A stretch of DNA of 64,000 bases from Pseudobutyrivibrio sp. ACV-2 (GTDB lineage: Bacteria; Bacillota; Clostridia; Lachnospirales; Lachnospiraceae): the NCBI RefSeq assembly GCF_900107545.1, contig NZ_FNQZ01000007.1, forward strand, positions 74,408 to 138,407, given 5' to 3'. Each line of letters begins with the position of its first letter. Positions within the stretch are counted from its first letter, which is position 1. Positions 45,649-55,044 of the stretch are shown piece by piece. The notes under the pieces are model-generated. The model searched no databases. It saw only the letters and a program-made list of their open reading frames with translations, and was not told the DNA's origin. The position numbers and the translations under genes were made by a program.

Positions 45649-48192
45649 ATGAAATCAGTTTGGGGCATCCTTGCCCACGTTGACGCGGGCAAGACCACAT
45701 TATCAGAAGCAATTTTATACAATTCAGGCCAGTTAGCATCCCTTGGTCGAGTAGACCATGGGGATGCTTTTTTGGATACAGATTCCCAGGAGAGAGCCAG
45801 AGGTATCACCATTTTTTCAAAGCCTGCAGTATTTGCCTATGAGGGTGCAGATATCACTCTTTTAGATACGCCAGGTCATGTGGATTTTGCCACAGAGGCA
45901 GAACGAGCAATATGGGCATTAGATTATGCTATTCTTTTGATATCCGGAACTGATGGGGTACAGGCACACACCAAAACCATCTTCAGACTGCTTGAAAAAT
46001 ACCATGTTCCAACTGTCATTTTTATAAACAAAATGGACATGGAGGGCGCTGATTTACAGGCAAATATTCAAGCTCTGAAGGCTGAGCTATCTGATAAATG
46101 CACTTTAAATAATGATTTTGAATCTATGGCTCTATCAGACGAGCAGGCAATGGAAGAGTTTTTAGATAAAGATACATTGTCTGATGAAACAGTTTTTAGA
46201 TTAATTAACGATAGACTTGCATTCCCTGTTTTTGCAGGGGCAGCCCTTAAAAATCAAGGCGTCACAGAGCTTTTACAGTTTATGTCAAAGCTTTCAAAAT
46301 CTATGTCTAGACCTTTAGAGCTTGGAGGAAGAATATTTAAAATCGAAAGTCTTGGTAGAGATACCAGATTAAGCTTTATGAAAATCACCGGTGGTATCCT
46401 TAAAGTAAAGTCCACCCTTTCAAATGGTGAGAAGATAAACGAGCTTAGAATATACTCTGGATTAAAATACACTCAGGTTGAGGAAGCAGTGGCAGGGGAT
46501 GTTGTTGCTCTTGTAGGTCCCAAAGACACCTTTGCAGGTCAAGGCATAGGCCTTGAGGGAGATAGAGCAGATTTGACTCTCAATCCAGTTCTTTCTTATC
46601 AGCTGTCATTTTTAGATGGCACATTGCCTAGGCTTGCTTATCCAAAGATTATAGCACTAAACGATGAGGACCCATCCTTGAATGTGAACTGGGACTCAGC
46701 CACAGAGCAGATAACTATGAATCTCATGGGCGAGGTTCAGACAGAAATTCTTGTAAATAAAATTAAAGCTGAGCTAGGCTATGAAACTGAATTTTCAGAA
46801 ACAGGAGTTTTATACAAGGAAACTGTTGCAGCACCAGTAGAAGGAGTAGGACATTTTGAGCCCCTTAGACATTATGCAGAGGCTCATGTTTTGATGGAAC
46901 CACTTCCTGTTGGCAGTGGAATTAAGGTTGAAGCAGATGTTTCTACAGATGATTTGGCTTTAAACTGGCAGCGTCTGATAGAGACACATATTTTGGAAAA
47001 AGAGCATTTGGGCACTTCTATAGGAGCTCCACTTACCGACGTAAAATACACCATAATTGGTGGAAGAGCCCACATCAAACATACCGAGGGTGGAGATTTT
47101 AGAGAGGCTACTTATCGTGCTATAAGACAGGGTTTAATGGAGGCTGGCACCACTATTTTAGAACCCTATTATCGTTTTGAAATGCTATTGCCATCAGATT
47201 CCATAGGGAGGGCTATGACAGATATCGAGACCATGAGCGGCTCCTTTAATCCGCCAGAGGATATTGGCGGAAAAAGCAAGCTTACTGGAATTGCCCCTGC
47301 TTCTGAAATTAAAAACTATAGTGCAAAGCTTATCACCTATACCAAAGGTGAAGGGCAGATGTCTTTGGTATTTGATGCCTATAGACCATGCCACAATCCA
47401 GACGATGTTATAACGGTATTTGATTACAATCCGGATGCAGATTTGGACAATCCTTCAGCTTCGGTATTCTGTTCCCATGGGGCAGCAACCATAGTTCCAT
47501 GGTATGAGGTTAAGGATAATTGTCATGTGCCATGCAGACAGGATAAGGCAGATTTTGAAGACGAAATCATTTCCACAAAAAGGATGAATCATAATGTGGA
47601 TGAGTGGTTAGATCCTGATGAAATAGACAAAATACTTGCTATGGCAACTCACAGCAACCATGACAAAAAGCCTAAAAAGGGATGGCATTATGGCGAAGGA
47701 ACCAGAGTAAGACGAATAGATTCCGATTATGTGTACAAGGCTCCTAAAGCCATAAAGCCTAAGGAAAAATATCTTTTAGTAGACGGCTACAATCTCATAT
47801 ATGCATGGCCTGAGCTAAAAGCTGTTTTAGACGTGAATTTAGATGGCGCCAGAGGAAAGTTGCTAGATATATTAAGCAATTACAAAGCCATGACAGATTA
47901 CAACGTAATAGCTGTATTTGATGCTTATAGGGTAAAAGGTCATGAGGTCACAGCGTCAGATTACCTGAACATACATCAGGTGTTTACCGCAGAGGCCCAG
48001 ACAGCAGATGCCTATATTGAACGCTTCACACATGAACATGGCAAAAAATACGATATTACGGTAGTGACTTCAGATGGCTTAGAACAGGTCATTATAAGTG
48101 GTGCTGGTGCAAGGCTCATATCTTCCAGAGAATTCATTCTTGAGGTAGAAAGAAAAGCTCAGGAGTTAAGAGATAATTACAATTTAGAATAG
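45649..48192 (+). CDS. Tet(M)-like translational GTPase fused to a NYN/Rae1-like nuclease domain
   Basis: 847 residues, about 200 longer than Tet(M)/Tet(O). Residues 1-650 follow the ribosomal-protection/EF-G plan: AHVDAGKTT (G1), RARGITI (G2), DTPGH (G3), NKMD (G4), then domains II-V. From about residue 705 comes a NYN domain like YacP/Rae1: LLVDGYNLIY with Asp near 712, FDAYRVKG, ETADAYIERF-like QTADAYIERF, and VTSDGLEQ; the acidic catalytic residues look intact. Rae1 cleaves mRNA in the ribosomal A site, where Tet(M) also binds. Resistance, ribosome rescue or mRNA cleavage are all possible. Confidence 0.85.
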   Translation: MKSVWGILAHVDAGKTTLSEAILYNSGQLASLGRVDHGDAFLDTDSQERARGITIFSKPAVFAYEGADITLLDTPGHVDFATEAERAIWALDYAILLISGTDGVQAHTKTIFRLLEKYHVPTVIFINKMDMEGADLQANIQALKAELSDKCTLNNDFESMALSDEQAMEEFLDKDTLSDETVFRLINDRLAFPVFAGAALKNQGVTELLQFMSKLSKSMSRPLELGGRIFKIESLGRDTRLSFMKITGGILKVKSTLSNGEKINELRIYSGLKYTQVEEAVAGDVVALVGPKDTFAGQGIGLEGDRADLTLNPVLSYQLSFLDGTLPRLAYPKIIALNDEDPSLNVNWDSATEQITMNLMGEVQTEILVNKIKAELGYETEFSETGVLYKETVAAPVEGVGHFEPLRHYAEAHVLMEPLPVGSGIKVEADVSTDDLALNWQRLIETHILEKEHLGTSIGAPLTDVKYTIIGGRAHIKHTEGGDFREATYRAIRQGLMEAGTTILEPYYRFEMLLPSDSIGRAMTDIETMSGSFNPPEDIGGKSKLTGIAPASEIKNYSAKLITYTKGEGQMSLVFDAYRPCHNPDDVITVFDYNPDADLDNPSASVFCSHGAATIVPWYEVKDNCHVPCRQDKADFEDEIISTKRMNHNVDEWLDPDEIDKILAMATHSNHDKKPKKGWHYGEGTRVRRIDSDYVYKAPKAIKPKEKYLLVDGYNLIYAWPELKAVLDVNLDGARGKLLDILSNYKAMTDYNVIAVFDAYRVKGHEVTASDYLNIHQVFTAEAQTADAYIERFTHEHGKKYDITVVTSDGLEQVIISGAGARLISSREFILEVERKAQELRDNYNLE

Positions 48193-48202
48193 TTAGTTAA
48201 AT

Positions 48203-48253
48203 AAAATAATGAATTTACTGTGATTTTTAACAGTAAGTTCATTATTTTTTTTT
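48203..48253 (+). terminator. Terminator after the GTPase-NYN gene
   Basis: A stem of about 19 bp (AAAATAATGAATTTACTGT with its complement, one G-U pair) and a run of ten or so T residues. Confidence 0.93.
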
Positions 48254-48312
48254 ATACTACCAATAAGTGGTTTATTGAGGAGAAAATTACCCCTTAACTT
48301 AGGAGCGTTCAT

Positions 48313-50475
48313 ATGGGAATATATGAGTTTGACGAAAAAGAGAGAGCAACGCTAGAAAGGCTTAGCATTGCTATGGCTATATATCAGTTGGTTGACAAAA
48401 GGGTGGTAACGCTTTTAGTTACTGATGGTATGTGCAAGCTGATGGGAATGAAGCGCTCTGATTGCGTAAAGCTTTTGAATGAGGATATGTACAAGGACGC
48501 ACATCCAGATGACAGGGCAAGAGCTGCCGATGCAGCTTATAAGTTTGCTGCTGGCGGGGATGTGTTTGACTGTGTCTATAGGACCATGTCACACACTCTT
48601 GGAGACTATGTAATTTTGCATTCTCATGGGTCTCATTTTTTTACAGAAACTGGTGTTATGCTTTCTTCAACCATCTATATGCTTGAGGGAATTGGTGGGG
48701 ATGAATCAAATCCTCTCACAGAAAGACTAGCATCTAATTATATAGACATTATGAATAAAGAGAGCCTTATAAGAGATAATTTCTACGATACTCTTACAGG
48801 CTTGCCAAACATGTCTTATTTTCTACAGCTTGCAGAGGCTGGCAAACAGTCTATTTTAAGCGCAGGCTTTACTCCAGGACTTCTTTTTATAGATTTAACA
48901 GGAATGAAATATTATAACCAAAAATATGGCCTTCGGGAAGGCGATAACCTGTTGGTTTCTTGTGCTCTGATTTTAAAGAAGTATTTCCCAAATGAAAACT
49001 GCGGTCGAATGGGTTCAGATCATTTTGCTGTTTTCACAAAAATGGAGGGTATAGAAGATACCTTAAACCAATTATTTGAAGATATAAAATATGCAAATGA
49101 GGGAAGATCCCTTCCGATACATGTGGGAATTTATTCATCAGCCTTTGAGGATGTTTCAGCCAGCAATGCTTTTGATAGAGCTAAAATTGCCAGTGATAAG
49201 GAAAAAGGAGCATATATTTCAAAGTTTGCATACTATGACGAGAATACCCATGCAGCCACAACAGATTATCAATATGTGGTTAATAATTTTGAAAGAGCCA
49301 TGACTGAGGGCTGGATTGTACCATACTATCAGCAGATAATAAGAGCCGTAAATGGTCTCGTCTGTGATGAAGAAGCATTGGCCAGATGGATTGACCCTGC
49401 AAGGGGCATGATACCACCAAACCATTTTATATATGTACTAGAGGATGTAAAGCTTATTCACAAGCTTGATTTATATATTCTAGAATGTGTAATAAAGGAT
49501 TTAGAGGATGTATATGAAAAGGGATTTTCTGTAGTTCCTGTTTCTATAAATCTTTCAAAATATGATTTTCAGCTGTGTGATATGGTGGAGGAAATCATCA
49601 AAAGAGTAGAGGCTTCAAAAATTACTGCCGCTGATATAACTATCGAAATAACAGAAAGTGTATCGGAACTTGAGCCTGAATTTGTCAGCAGACAGATTAA
49701 TAGATTCCATGAAGCGGGCTTCAAGGTTTGGATGGACGATTTTGGAAGTGGTTATTCATCCCTTAATATGCTCCAGCGATTTGATTTTGATGTTTTAAAA
49801 TTTGATATGAGATTTATGCGTGAATTTAATATGTCACGTAAAAATCATGTTATTTTAAAACAACTGGTTCAAATGTCAAAGAAGCTTGGAATTGATACTG
49901 TTATAGAGGGCGTAGAGACCATAGAACAGGTTAAATTTTTACGAGAAATCGGAGCCTCAAAGATTCAGGGCTTCTTCTTTGCCAAACCAATTCCGCTTCA
50001 GGAATGGTACGATATTTATGGAGCAAATGTAGGCAACCAAATAGAAAATCCTGAAGAAACCGAATACTATGACGCTATCACAAAGGTTAATGTTGTAGAA
50101 CCTGAGGTAAATACAGACTTCAATTGGCATTCAAAGGAATTCTTCGGTCAACTGCCTACAGGTGTGGTTGAAATAAAGGATGATGCCATGTATGTCATTC
50201 GCTATAATAAGACTTTTGCAAATTTCCTGTTGAAAGCAGATTATGTAGACGAAACAGATTTGGGTAGTGTTGCGATAAAACAAAAAAGACTTCCAGCAGA
50301 TGAAATGATGAATACTCTGGATAAATGTATAGAGTCAAAGCGATGGGAACTTGTGGAAGGCATTGATGAAGTCGGAATGAAGCTGGATTTGTTTTTGCGA
50401 TTTATTGGAGAAAATCCTTTGAACAATCGCTGCGCATTTGAGGTTGTTATTATTTCTGTTACGTCGGAAGAGTAA
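48313..50475 (+). CDS. PAS-GGDEF-EAL-PAS protein, likely c-di-GMP phosphodiesterase
   Basis: 720 residues. A PAS-like sensor (about 1-120) is followed by a GGDEF domain (about 155-310) whose active-site motif has decayed to MGSDHF, so it is probably not a cyclase. The EAL domain (about 330-575) keeps EEALARW, the Asn in VSINLS, Glu in EITES, MDDFGSGYS, Lys in VLKFD, EGVET and QGFFFAKP, so it is probably an active phosphodiesterase. A second PAS-like domain ends the protein. It is soluble and monocistronic. It could lower the ligand of the PilZ protein at 24.4 kb. Confidence 0.9.
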   Translation: MGIYEFDEKERATLERLSIAMAIYQLVDKRVVTLLVTDGMCKLMGMKRSDCVKLLNEDMYKDAHPDDRARAADAAYKFAAGGDVFDCVYRTMSHTLGDYVILHSHGSHFFTETGVMLSSTIYMLEGIGGDESNPLTERLASNYIDIMNKESLIRDNFYDTLTGLPNMSYFLQLAEAGKQSILSAGFTPGLLFIDLTGMKYYNQKYGLREGDNLLVSCALILKKYFPNENCGRMGSDHFAVFTKMEGIEDTLNQLFEDIKYANEGRSLPIHVGIYSSAFEDVSASNAFDRAKIASDKEKGAYISKFAYYDENTHAATTDYQYVVNNFERAMTEGWIVPYYQQIIRAVNGLVCDEEALARWIDPARGMIPPNHFIYVLEDVKLIHKLDLYILECVIKDLEDVYEKGFSVVPVSINLSKYDFQLCDMVEEIIKRVEASKITAADITIEITESVSELEPEFVSRQINRFHEAGFKVWMDDFGSGYSSLNMLQRFDFDVLKFDMRFMREFNMSRKNHVILKQLVQMSKKLGIDTVIEGVETIEQVKFLREIGASKIQGFFFAKPIPLQEWYDIYGANVGNQIENPEETEYYDAITKVNVVEPEVNTDFNWHSKEFFGQLPTGVVEIKDDAMYVIRYNKTFANFLLKADYVDETDLGSVAIKQKRLPADEMMNTLDKCIESKRWELVEGIDEVGMKLDLFLRFIGENPLNNRCAFEVVIISVTSEE

Positions 50476-50482
50476 GTCTGAT

Positions 50483-50511
50483 TTGACACATGACAGTAAA
50501 TGTGTTACGTT
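50483..50511 (+). promoter_or_regulatory. Promoter of the cobalamin locus
   Basis: Consensus TTGACA (50483-50488), a 17-bp spacer, TACGTT. It lies just upstream of the riboswitch. Confidence 0.7.
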
Positions 50512-50533
50512 GTTTGTCGAAATAAAAAGTGAG

Positions 50534-50698
50534 TTTAGGTGTCCATAGATTCGTATATACGAATTGGTATGGGTGAAAAGGGAATCTGGTGCGAATCCAG
50601 AGCGAAGCCGTCACTGTGTTAGGGAGTCTGTATTCAAGTCACTGAGTTATGCTTGGGAAGAGAATGCAGATGATGATCGAAGTCAGGAGACCTGCCTA
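50534..50698 (+). promoter_or_regulatory. Cobalamin (adenosylcobalamin) riboswitch
   Basis: The conserved core is present: GGTGAAAAGGGAA near 50572, GCGAATCC...AGC, GCCGTCACTGT near 50607, and the closing AAGTCAGGAGACCTGCC near 50680. It senses adenosylcobalamin and, with the terminator 60 nt downstream, should switch off the uptake/biosynthesis genes when B12 is abundant. Confidence 0.96.
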
Positions 50699-50753
50699 AT
50701 CTTAAATTAATGATTTGCGGACTTTCGAATCTTAATTCAGAAATTTGTTGAAT

Positions 50754-50779
50754 TAAGGGTCGCACTGCGCGACCCTTTT
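50754..50779 (+). terminator. Riboswitch-controlled terminator
   Basis: An 8-bp GC-rich stem AGGGTCGC/GCGACCCT with TTTT, preceded by an alternative hairpin CTTAATTC/GAATTAAG that shares sequence with its 5' arm. This arrangement fits switching between termination and read-through. Confidence 0.85.
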
Positions 50780-50822
50780 GATTTGTCGTCCGTTAAATTA
50801 AAGAAATGGAGGATGACATTAG

Positions 50823-52424
50823 ATGAAGAGAAAAGCGTTAATGGGACTAGCTCTTATGATGAGCGCGTCAATGCTGTTCATGGCATGCGGCAATAAAACA
50901 GAGCAGCCTGAACAAGCTGAGGAGGCCGCTACAGAGGTGGTTAGTGAGGAGTCAGATCAGGAAATGGCTGATAATTGTGCCAAGCTTATTGATGCAATTT
51001 ATGTTCAAAATTGGACAGAAAATACAGAGGCTCAGTGTAAGGAAGCAAAGGCTGCTTGGGATGCACTTAGCGATTCTGCAAAGGAATTGGTAGAGGGTGA
51101 GTTTGCTGACCCGGATTACTTTGGCAGAGATACAGGTGATGCGTCAAAAGATGACCCACTTAATCAGGATGAAATCGGTGACAACGAAATTCTTGTTGTA
51201 AGCTTTGGTACTTCCTTTAATGATAGTCGTGTTCAGGACATCGGTGGAGTAGAAAAGGCAATCGCAGAGGCAAACCCAGACTGGTCTGTTAGACGTGCAT
51301 TTACAGCACAGATTATCATCAATCATATTTTGGCTCGTGATAATGAAAAGATTGATAATGTTGATCAGGCTCTTAATCGTGCTGTGGATAACGGTGTAAA
51401 GAACCTTGTTGTTCAGCCTACACACCTTATGCATGGTGCTGAATATGATGAGCTTATGGAAGCTGTTGAAGCTTATGCTGACAAGTTTGAAACAGTAAAG
51501 GTAGCTGAACCACTTCTGGGTCAGGTTGGTTCTGATGCAAATGCGGTTAATTCAGACAAGGAGACAGTTGCAAAGGCTATCGCCGCTGAAGCAGTATCTG
51601 AGACTGAGTATAAGGATTTAGCAGAGGCTGAGAAGGATGGTCTTGCATTTGTATTCATGGGACACGGTACAAGCCACACAGCAAAGGTTACTTACTCACA
51701 GATGCAGACACAGATGGATAAGCTTGGTTACAAGAACGTATTCATTGGTACTGTTGAGGGTGAACCAGAGGAAACATCTTGCGAAAACATTATTGCTGCA
51801 GTTAAAGAGGCAGGCTACGATAAGGTTCTTCTTCGTCCACTTATGGTTGTTGCTGGTGACCATGCAAATAACGATATGGCTGGTGATGATGACGACTCTT
51901 GGAAGTCAATGTTTGAGGCTGATGGAAGCTTTACATCTATCGAGTGCCAGATAGCTGGACTCGGTGAAATCGAGGATGTACAGAAGCTTTATGTTAGCCA
52001 TACAAGGGATGCAATTGAATCAGAGGGACTTGCATCAGTAGCATCAGCATCAACAGACGATCTTGTAGATGGTAAGGAATATTCGGCTGAATTTAAAACA
52101 GACAGCAGCATGTTTCATGTAAATGAAGCCTGCGATGGCAAGGGTACTCTTACAACAAAAAATGGAGAAATGACTATTCATATTTCCCTTGTTTCACAGA
52201 AGATTAAGAATCTTTACGTAGGAACAGCAGCTGATGCTGAAAAGGACAAAGCCAACTGGCTTCAGCCTACAGAGGATGAGGTGACATATTCTGACGGCAC
52301 AACAGAAACTGTAAATGGTTTCGATGTTCCTGTAGAAAAGCTTGATACAGAATTTGATCTTGCAATCTTAGGTGAAAAAGGAACATGGTACGATCACAAA
52401 GTAAGTGTTTCTAATCCAAATTAG
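50823..52424 (+). CDS. cbiK: CbiK-type cobaltochelatase made as a lipoprotein, with extra C-terminal domain
   Basis: 533 residues. The signal peptide ends in a plausible lipobox (FMAC), followed by an acidic linker. The chelatase domain (about 120-400) has EILVVSFGTSF, QPTHLMHG, GHGTSH and VVAGDHANND, containing the metal-binding His/Glu set of CbiK. Residues 413-533 form a separate beta-rich domain whose pattern (GKGTLT, MTIHISL, GFDVPVEKLD) resembles the N-terminal domain of the next protein. CbiK normally puts Co2+ into sirohydrochlorin in the cytoplasm; an exported form may instead bind metal or tetrapyrrole for uptake. It is the first gene after the B12 riboswitch. Confidence 0.87.
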   Translation: MKRKALMGLALMMSASMLFMACGNKTEQPEQAEEAATEVVSEESDQEMADNCAKLIDAIYVQNWTENTEAQCKEAKAAWDALSDSAKELVEGEFADPDYFGRDTGDASKDDPLNQDEIGDNEILVVSFGTSFNDSRVQDIGGVEKAIAEANPDWSVRRAFTAQIIINHILARDNEKIDNVDQALNRAVDNGVKNLVVQPTHLMHGAEYDELMEAVEAYADKFETVKVAEPLLGQVGSDANAVNSDKETVAKAIAAEAVSETEYKDLAEAEKDGLAFVFMGHGTSHTAKVTYSQMQTQMDKLGYKNVFIGTVEGEPEETSCENIIAAVKEAGYDKVLLRPLMVVAGDHANNDMAGDDDDSWKSMFEADGSFTSIECQIAGLGEIEDVQKLYVSHTRDAIESEGLASVASASTDDLVDGKEYSAEFKTDSSMFHVNEACDGKGTLTTKNGEMTIHISLVSQKIKNLYVGTAADAEKDKANWLQPTEDEVTYSDGTTETVNGFDVPVEKLDTEFDLAILGEKGTWYDHKVSVSNPN

Positions 52425-52507
52425 TTTTCATTAGTGGATGATAGTTGTCAGTTGAGCTAATGAATAGGGGTAGTACTTAAGTTATGAAACAAAATTAAGA
52501 GGTCTTA

Positions 52508-54028
52508 GTGAAAAAATTTGGTATTTTAATAGCTGCAGCGCTGCTTTTTAGCTTAACAGCCTGCAGCTTTTTTAATAAGGACAATTCAATAAAGAAAAAT
52601 GAACCCCTAACCTACACCTGTCAGGTGACTCTTGAGGGTGGAAGTGGAAAGGCTACCGTAGATTCTCCAGCAGAGGTTGTGGTGACAGATGACAGCAAAA
52701 CAGTAAAGCTTGTTTGGTCCAGCTCAAATTATGACTATATGTTGGTTGATGAGGTGCGCTATGACAATGAGGCGTCACCTGATGAGCACTCCGTATTTAC
52801 GATACCATTTAACGAATTTGATACCGCATTTACGGTAATAGGTGATACTACTGCAATGAGTACTCCTCATGAGATAGAGTATACACTTACAGTGTATTCG
52901 CCAGAAGGTGAGCCGGTTGTAGCATCAAATGAAAGTGAAACAGGAACTTTTTCATCATCTGAAAAACCGGATTTATCTGATTACACATATAAGTCTTCTG
53001 TAGAGCTTAAATATGCCAACCAATTCAGTATAGATTATTATGAGGATGCTTCGGTTGGTGAGTTTGCTTTTATTACAATCGGTGAAGGTGAGACTTCTCA
53101 GTATTTTATCAAGCCTCTTACGGCCAAGCCTTTTAATGTAGATATTAAAGGAGTTAAAGTCCTATCTAATGTAGATAAAACATATCTGGTGTCTACATCT
53201 GTTATGGATTTGATTGCTAATATAAATGCATTAGATTCCATAGCCTTTTGTGGAACTAAAGCTGAGGATTGGTATATAAAAGATGCAGCTAACGCAATAA
53301 GGGCAGGCGATACAGTATATGCAGGGAAATATTCTGCCCCTGACTACGAGCTTTTGGTTTCAAAGGAGTGTAATCTTGCTATAGAAAATACTATGATTTA
53401 CCACAATCCAGAGGTAAAGGAAAAGCTAGAGGAGCTTGGCATTCCAGTTTTAGTTGAGCGCTCCAGCTATGAGTCAAATCCTCTTGGCAGGCTTGAATGG
53501 ATAAAGCTATATGGTGTTTTATTTGATAAGCTTGATGAAGCTGACAAGGTGTTTAAAACCCAATGTGACAGGGCAGAGGATATCGGAAGAATGGAAAAGA
53601 CAGGAGAAACTGTTGCATTCTTTTCAGTAAATTCAAATGGCCAGATTACAGTCAGAAAGCAAGGAGATTATATATCGTCTATGATTGAAATGGCAGGCGG
53701 TACATATGTGCCTGAGGGACTTTCAGACAGTGAAAATGCCCTTTCTACCATGAAAATTACCATGGAAGATTTTTATATAGGAGCTGTTGATGCGGATGTT
53801 TTGATATACAACAGTACCATAGAGGGGGAGATTAATGAAATAGATGAGCTGATAAAAAAAGCTCCATCACTAGAAGATTTTAAAGCTGTAAAATCAGGAA
53901 ATGTTTATTGCCTGAGAGAAGACTATTTCCAAAAGAGCACAAGTGTGGCAGAATTTATAGAAGAGCTACATTTAATTTTGACAGATTCATATAATTCAGG
54001 GGACTGTTTTTACAAGCTTAAGGAGTAA
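52508..54028 (+). CDS. Corrinoid/siderophore-type ABC substrate-binding lipoprotein
   Basis: 506 residues. The lipobox is LTAC at residue 18. An N-terminal beta domain (about 30-155; GGSGKATV, FTIPFNEFD) is shared in pattern with the CbiK C-terminus. A BtuF/FhuD-like helical-hinge binding domain follows (from about 210; VDKTYLVST, LDSIAFCGTK, NLAIENTMIYHNPEV, GIPVLVERSSYES). The start is GTG at 52508, with AGAGG about 6 nt upstream. With the next two genes it forms a complete importer. The riboswitch and cbi genes point to a corrinoid or cobalt-tetrapyrrole ligand (inference). Confidence 0.85.
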   Translation: MKKFGILIAAALLFSLTACSFFNKDNSIKKNEPLTYTCQVTLEGGSGKATVDSPAEVVVTDDSKTVKLVWSSSNYDYMLVDEVRYDNEASPDEHSVFTIPFNEFDTAFTVIGDTTAMSTPHEIEYTLTVYSPEGEPVVASNESETGTFSSSEKPDLSDYTYKSSVELKYANQFSIDYYEDASVGEFAFITIGEGETSQYFIKPLTAKPFNVDIKGVKVLSNVDKTYLVSTSVMDLIANINALDSIAFCGTKAEDWYIKDAANAIRAGDTVYAGKYSAPDYELLVSKECNLAIENTMIYHNPEVKEKLEELGIPVLVERSSYESNPLGRLEWIKLYGVLFDKLDEADKVFKTQCDRAEDIGRMEKTGETVAFFSVNSNGQITVRKQGDYISSMIEMAGGTYVPEGLSDSENALSTMKITMEDFYIGAVDADVLIYNSTIEGEINEIDELIKKAPSLEDFKAVKSGNVYCLREDYFQKSTSVAEFIEELHLILTDSYNSGDCFYKLKE

Positions 54029-54030
54029 TA

Positions 54031-55044
54031 ATGAATTCGTGCAGAAATAGATATAGTTTGTTATTTATAATTATGTGCATAATACTGGCAGGCTGCTTTT
54101 GTTTAGGGCTTGCTGTTGGAAGTGCGGATATTTCTGTAATAGAAGTAATAAAGATTCTCTTTACATCAGCTCAGACAGGCTCTGGCAAAATCATTATTTC
54201 AATAAGACTTCCTAGAATAATTGCGGCAATTATTTTAGGAGGTGCTCTTTCTGTTTCAGGCTATTTGCTGCAGATTTTCTTTGGAAATCCAATCGCAGGA
54301 CCTTATGTTCTTGGAATTTCATCAGGTGCAAAATTATTCGTTGCATTATCCATGGTATTTCTTTTAGGCAAGGGAATTGTTATTAATTCTCTTGTTATGG
54401 TAATAGCTGCATTTATAGGCTCAATTATTGCTATGGCTATAGTCATGGCTCTTGCTGGCAAGGTTAAAAATATGTCGTTGCTGGTAGTTTGTGGTGTAAT
54501 GATTGGCTACATCTGTTCAGCTATTACAGAATTTGTTATAACCTTTGCAGATGATTCAAATATTGTAAATCTCCACAATTGGTCATTGGGAAGCTTTTCA
54601 GGCATAAGCTGGGACTATGTGTGGGTTTCTTTGATTATAGTTGTATTGGCAGTTCTTATTTCCTTTTTTATGTCAAAGCCTATAGGTGCTTATCAAATGG
54701 GCGAGGCTTATGCCAGAAATATGGGCGTTAACATTAAGCTTCTTAGAGGAATTTTGATTCTTTTATCCAGCATTTTATCTGCAACTGTAACAGCCTTTGC
54801 AGGTCCGATTTCTTTTGTGGGAATTGCAGTTCCACATATCATGCGTGGTGTTATGAAAACAGCAAAGCCTATAATTATGATTCCAGCCTGTTTTTTGGGT
54901 GGAGCTATAATTACATTGCTTTGCGACTGTGTAGCCAGAACAGCCTTTGCTCCTACAGAGGTAAGTATCAGCTCGGTTACAGCTATTTTTCTTGCGCCAG
55001 TTGTAATCTATATTTTGGTGTCAAGGAGGATGAATCATGGATAA
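54031..55044 (+). CDS. FecCD/BtuC-family ABC permease
   Basis: 337 residues with about nine or ten helices. Family signatures are RLPRIIAAIILGGALSVSG near residue 65 and FAGPISFVGIAVPHIMR near residue 255, the coupling region. It starts 2 bp after the binding protein and overlaps the ATPase gene by 8 bp, so the stoichiometry is coupled. Inferred substrate: a corrinoid. Confidence 0.92.
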   Translation: MNSCRNRYSLLFIIMCIILAGCFCLGLAVGSADISVIEVIKILFTSAQTGSGKIIISIRLPRIIAAIILGGALSVSGYLLQIFFGNPIAGPYVLGISSGAKLFVALSMVFLLGKGIVINSLVMVIAAFIGSIIAMAIVMALAGKVKNMSLLVVCGVMIGYICSAITEFVITFADDSNIVNLHNWSLGSFSGISWDYVWVSLIIVVLAVLISFFMSKPIGAYQMGEAYARNMGVNIKLLRGILILLSSILSATVTAFAGPISFVGIAVPHIMRGVMKTAKPIIMIPACFLGGAIITLLCDCVARTAFAPTEVSISSVTAIFLAPVVIYILVSRRMNHG

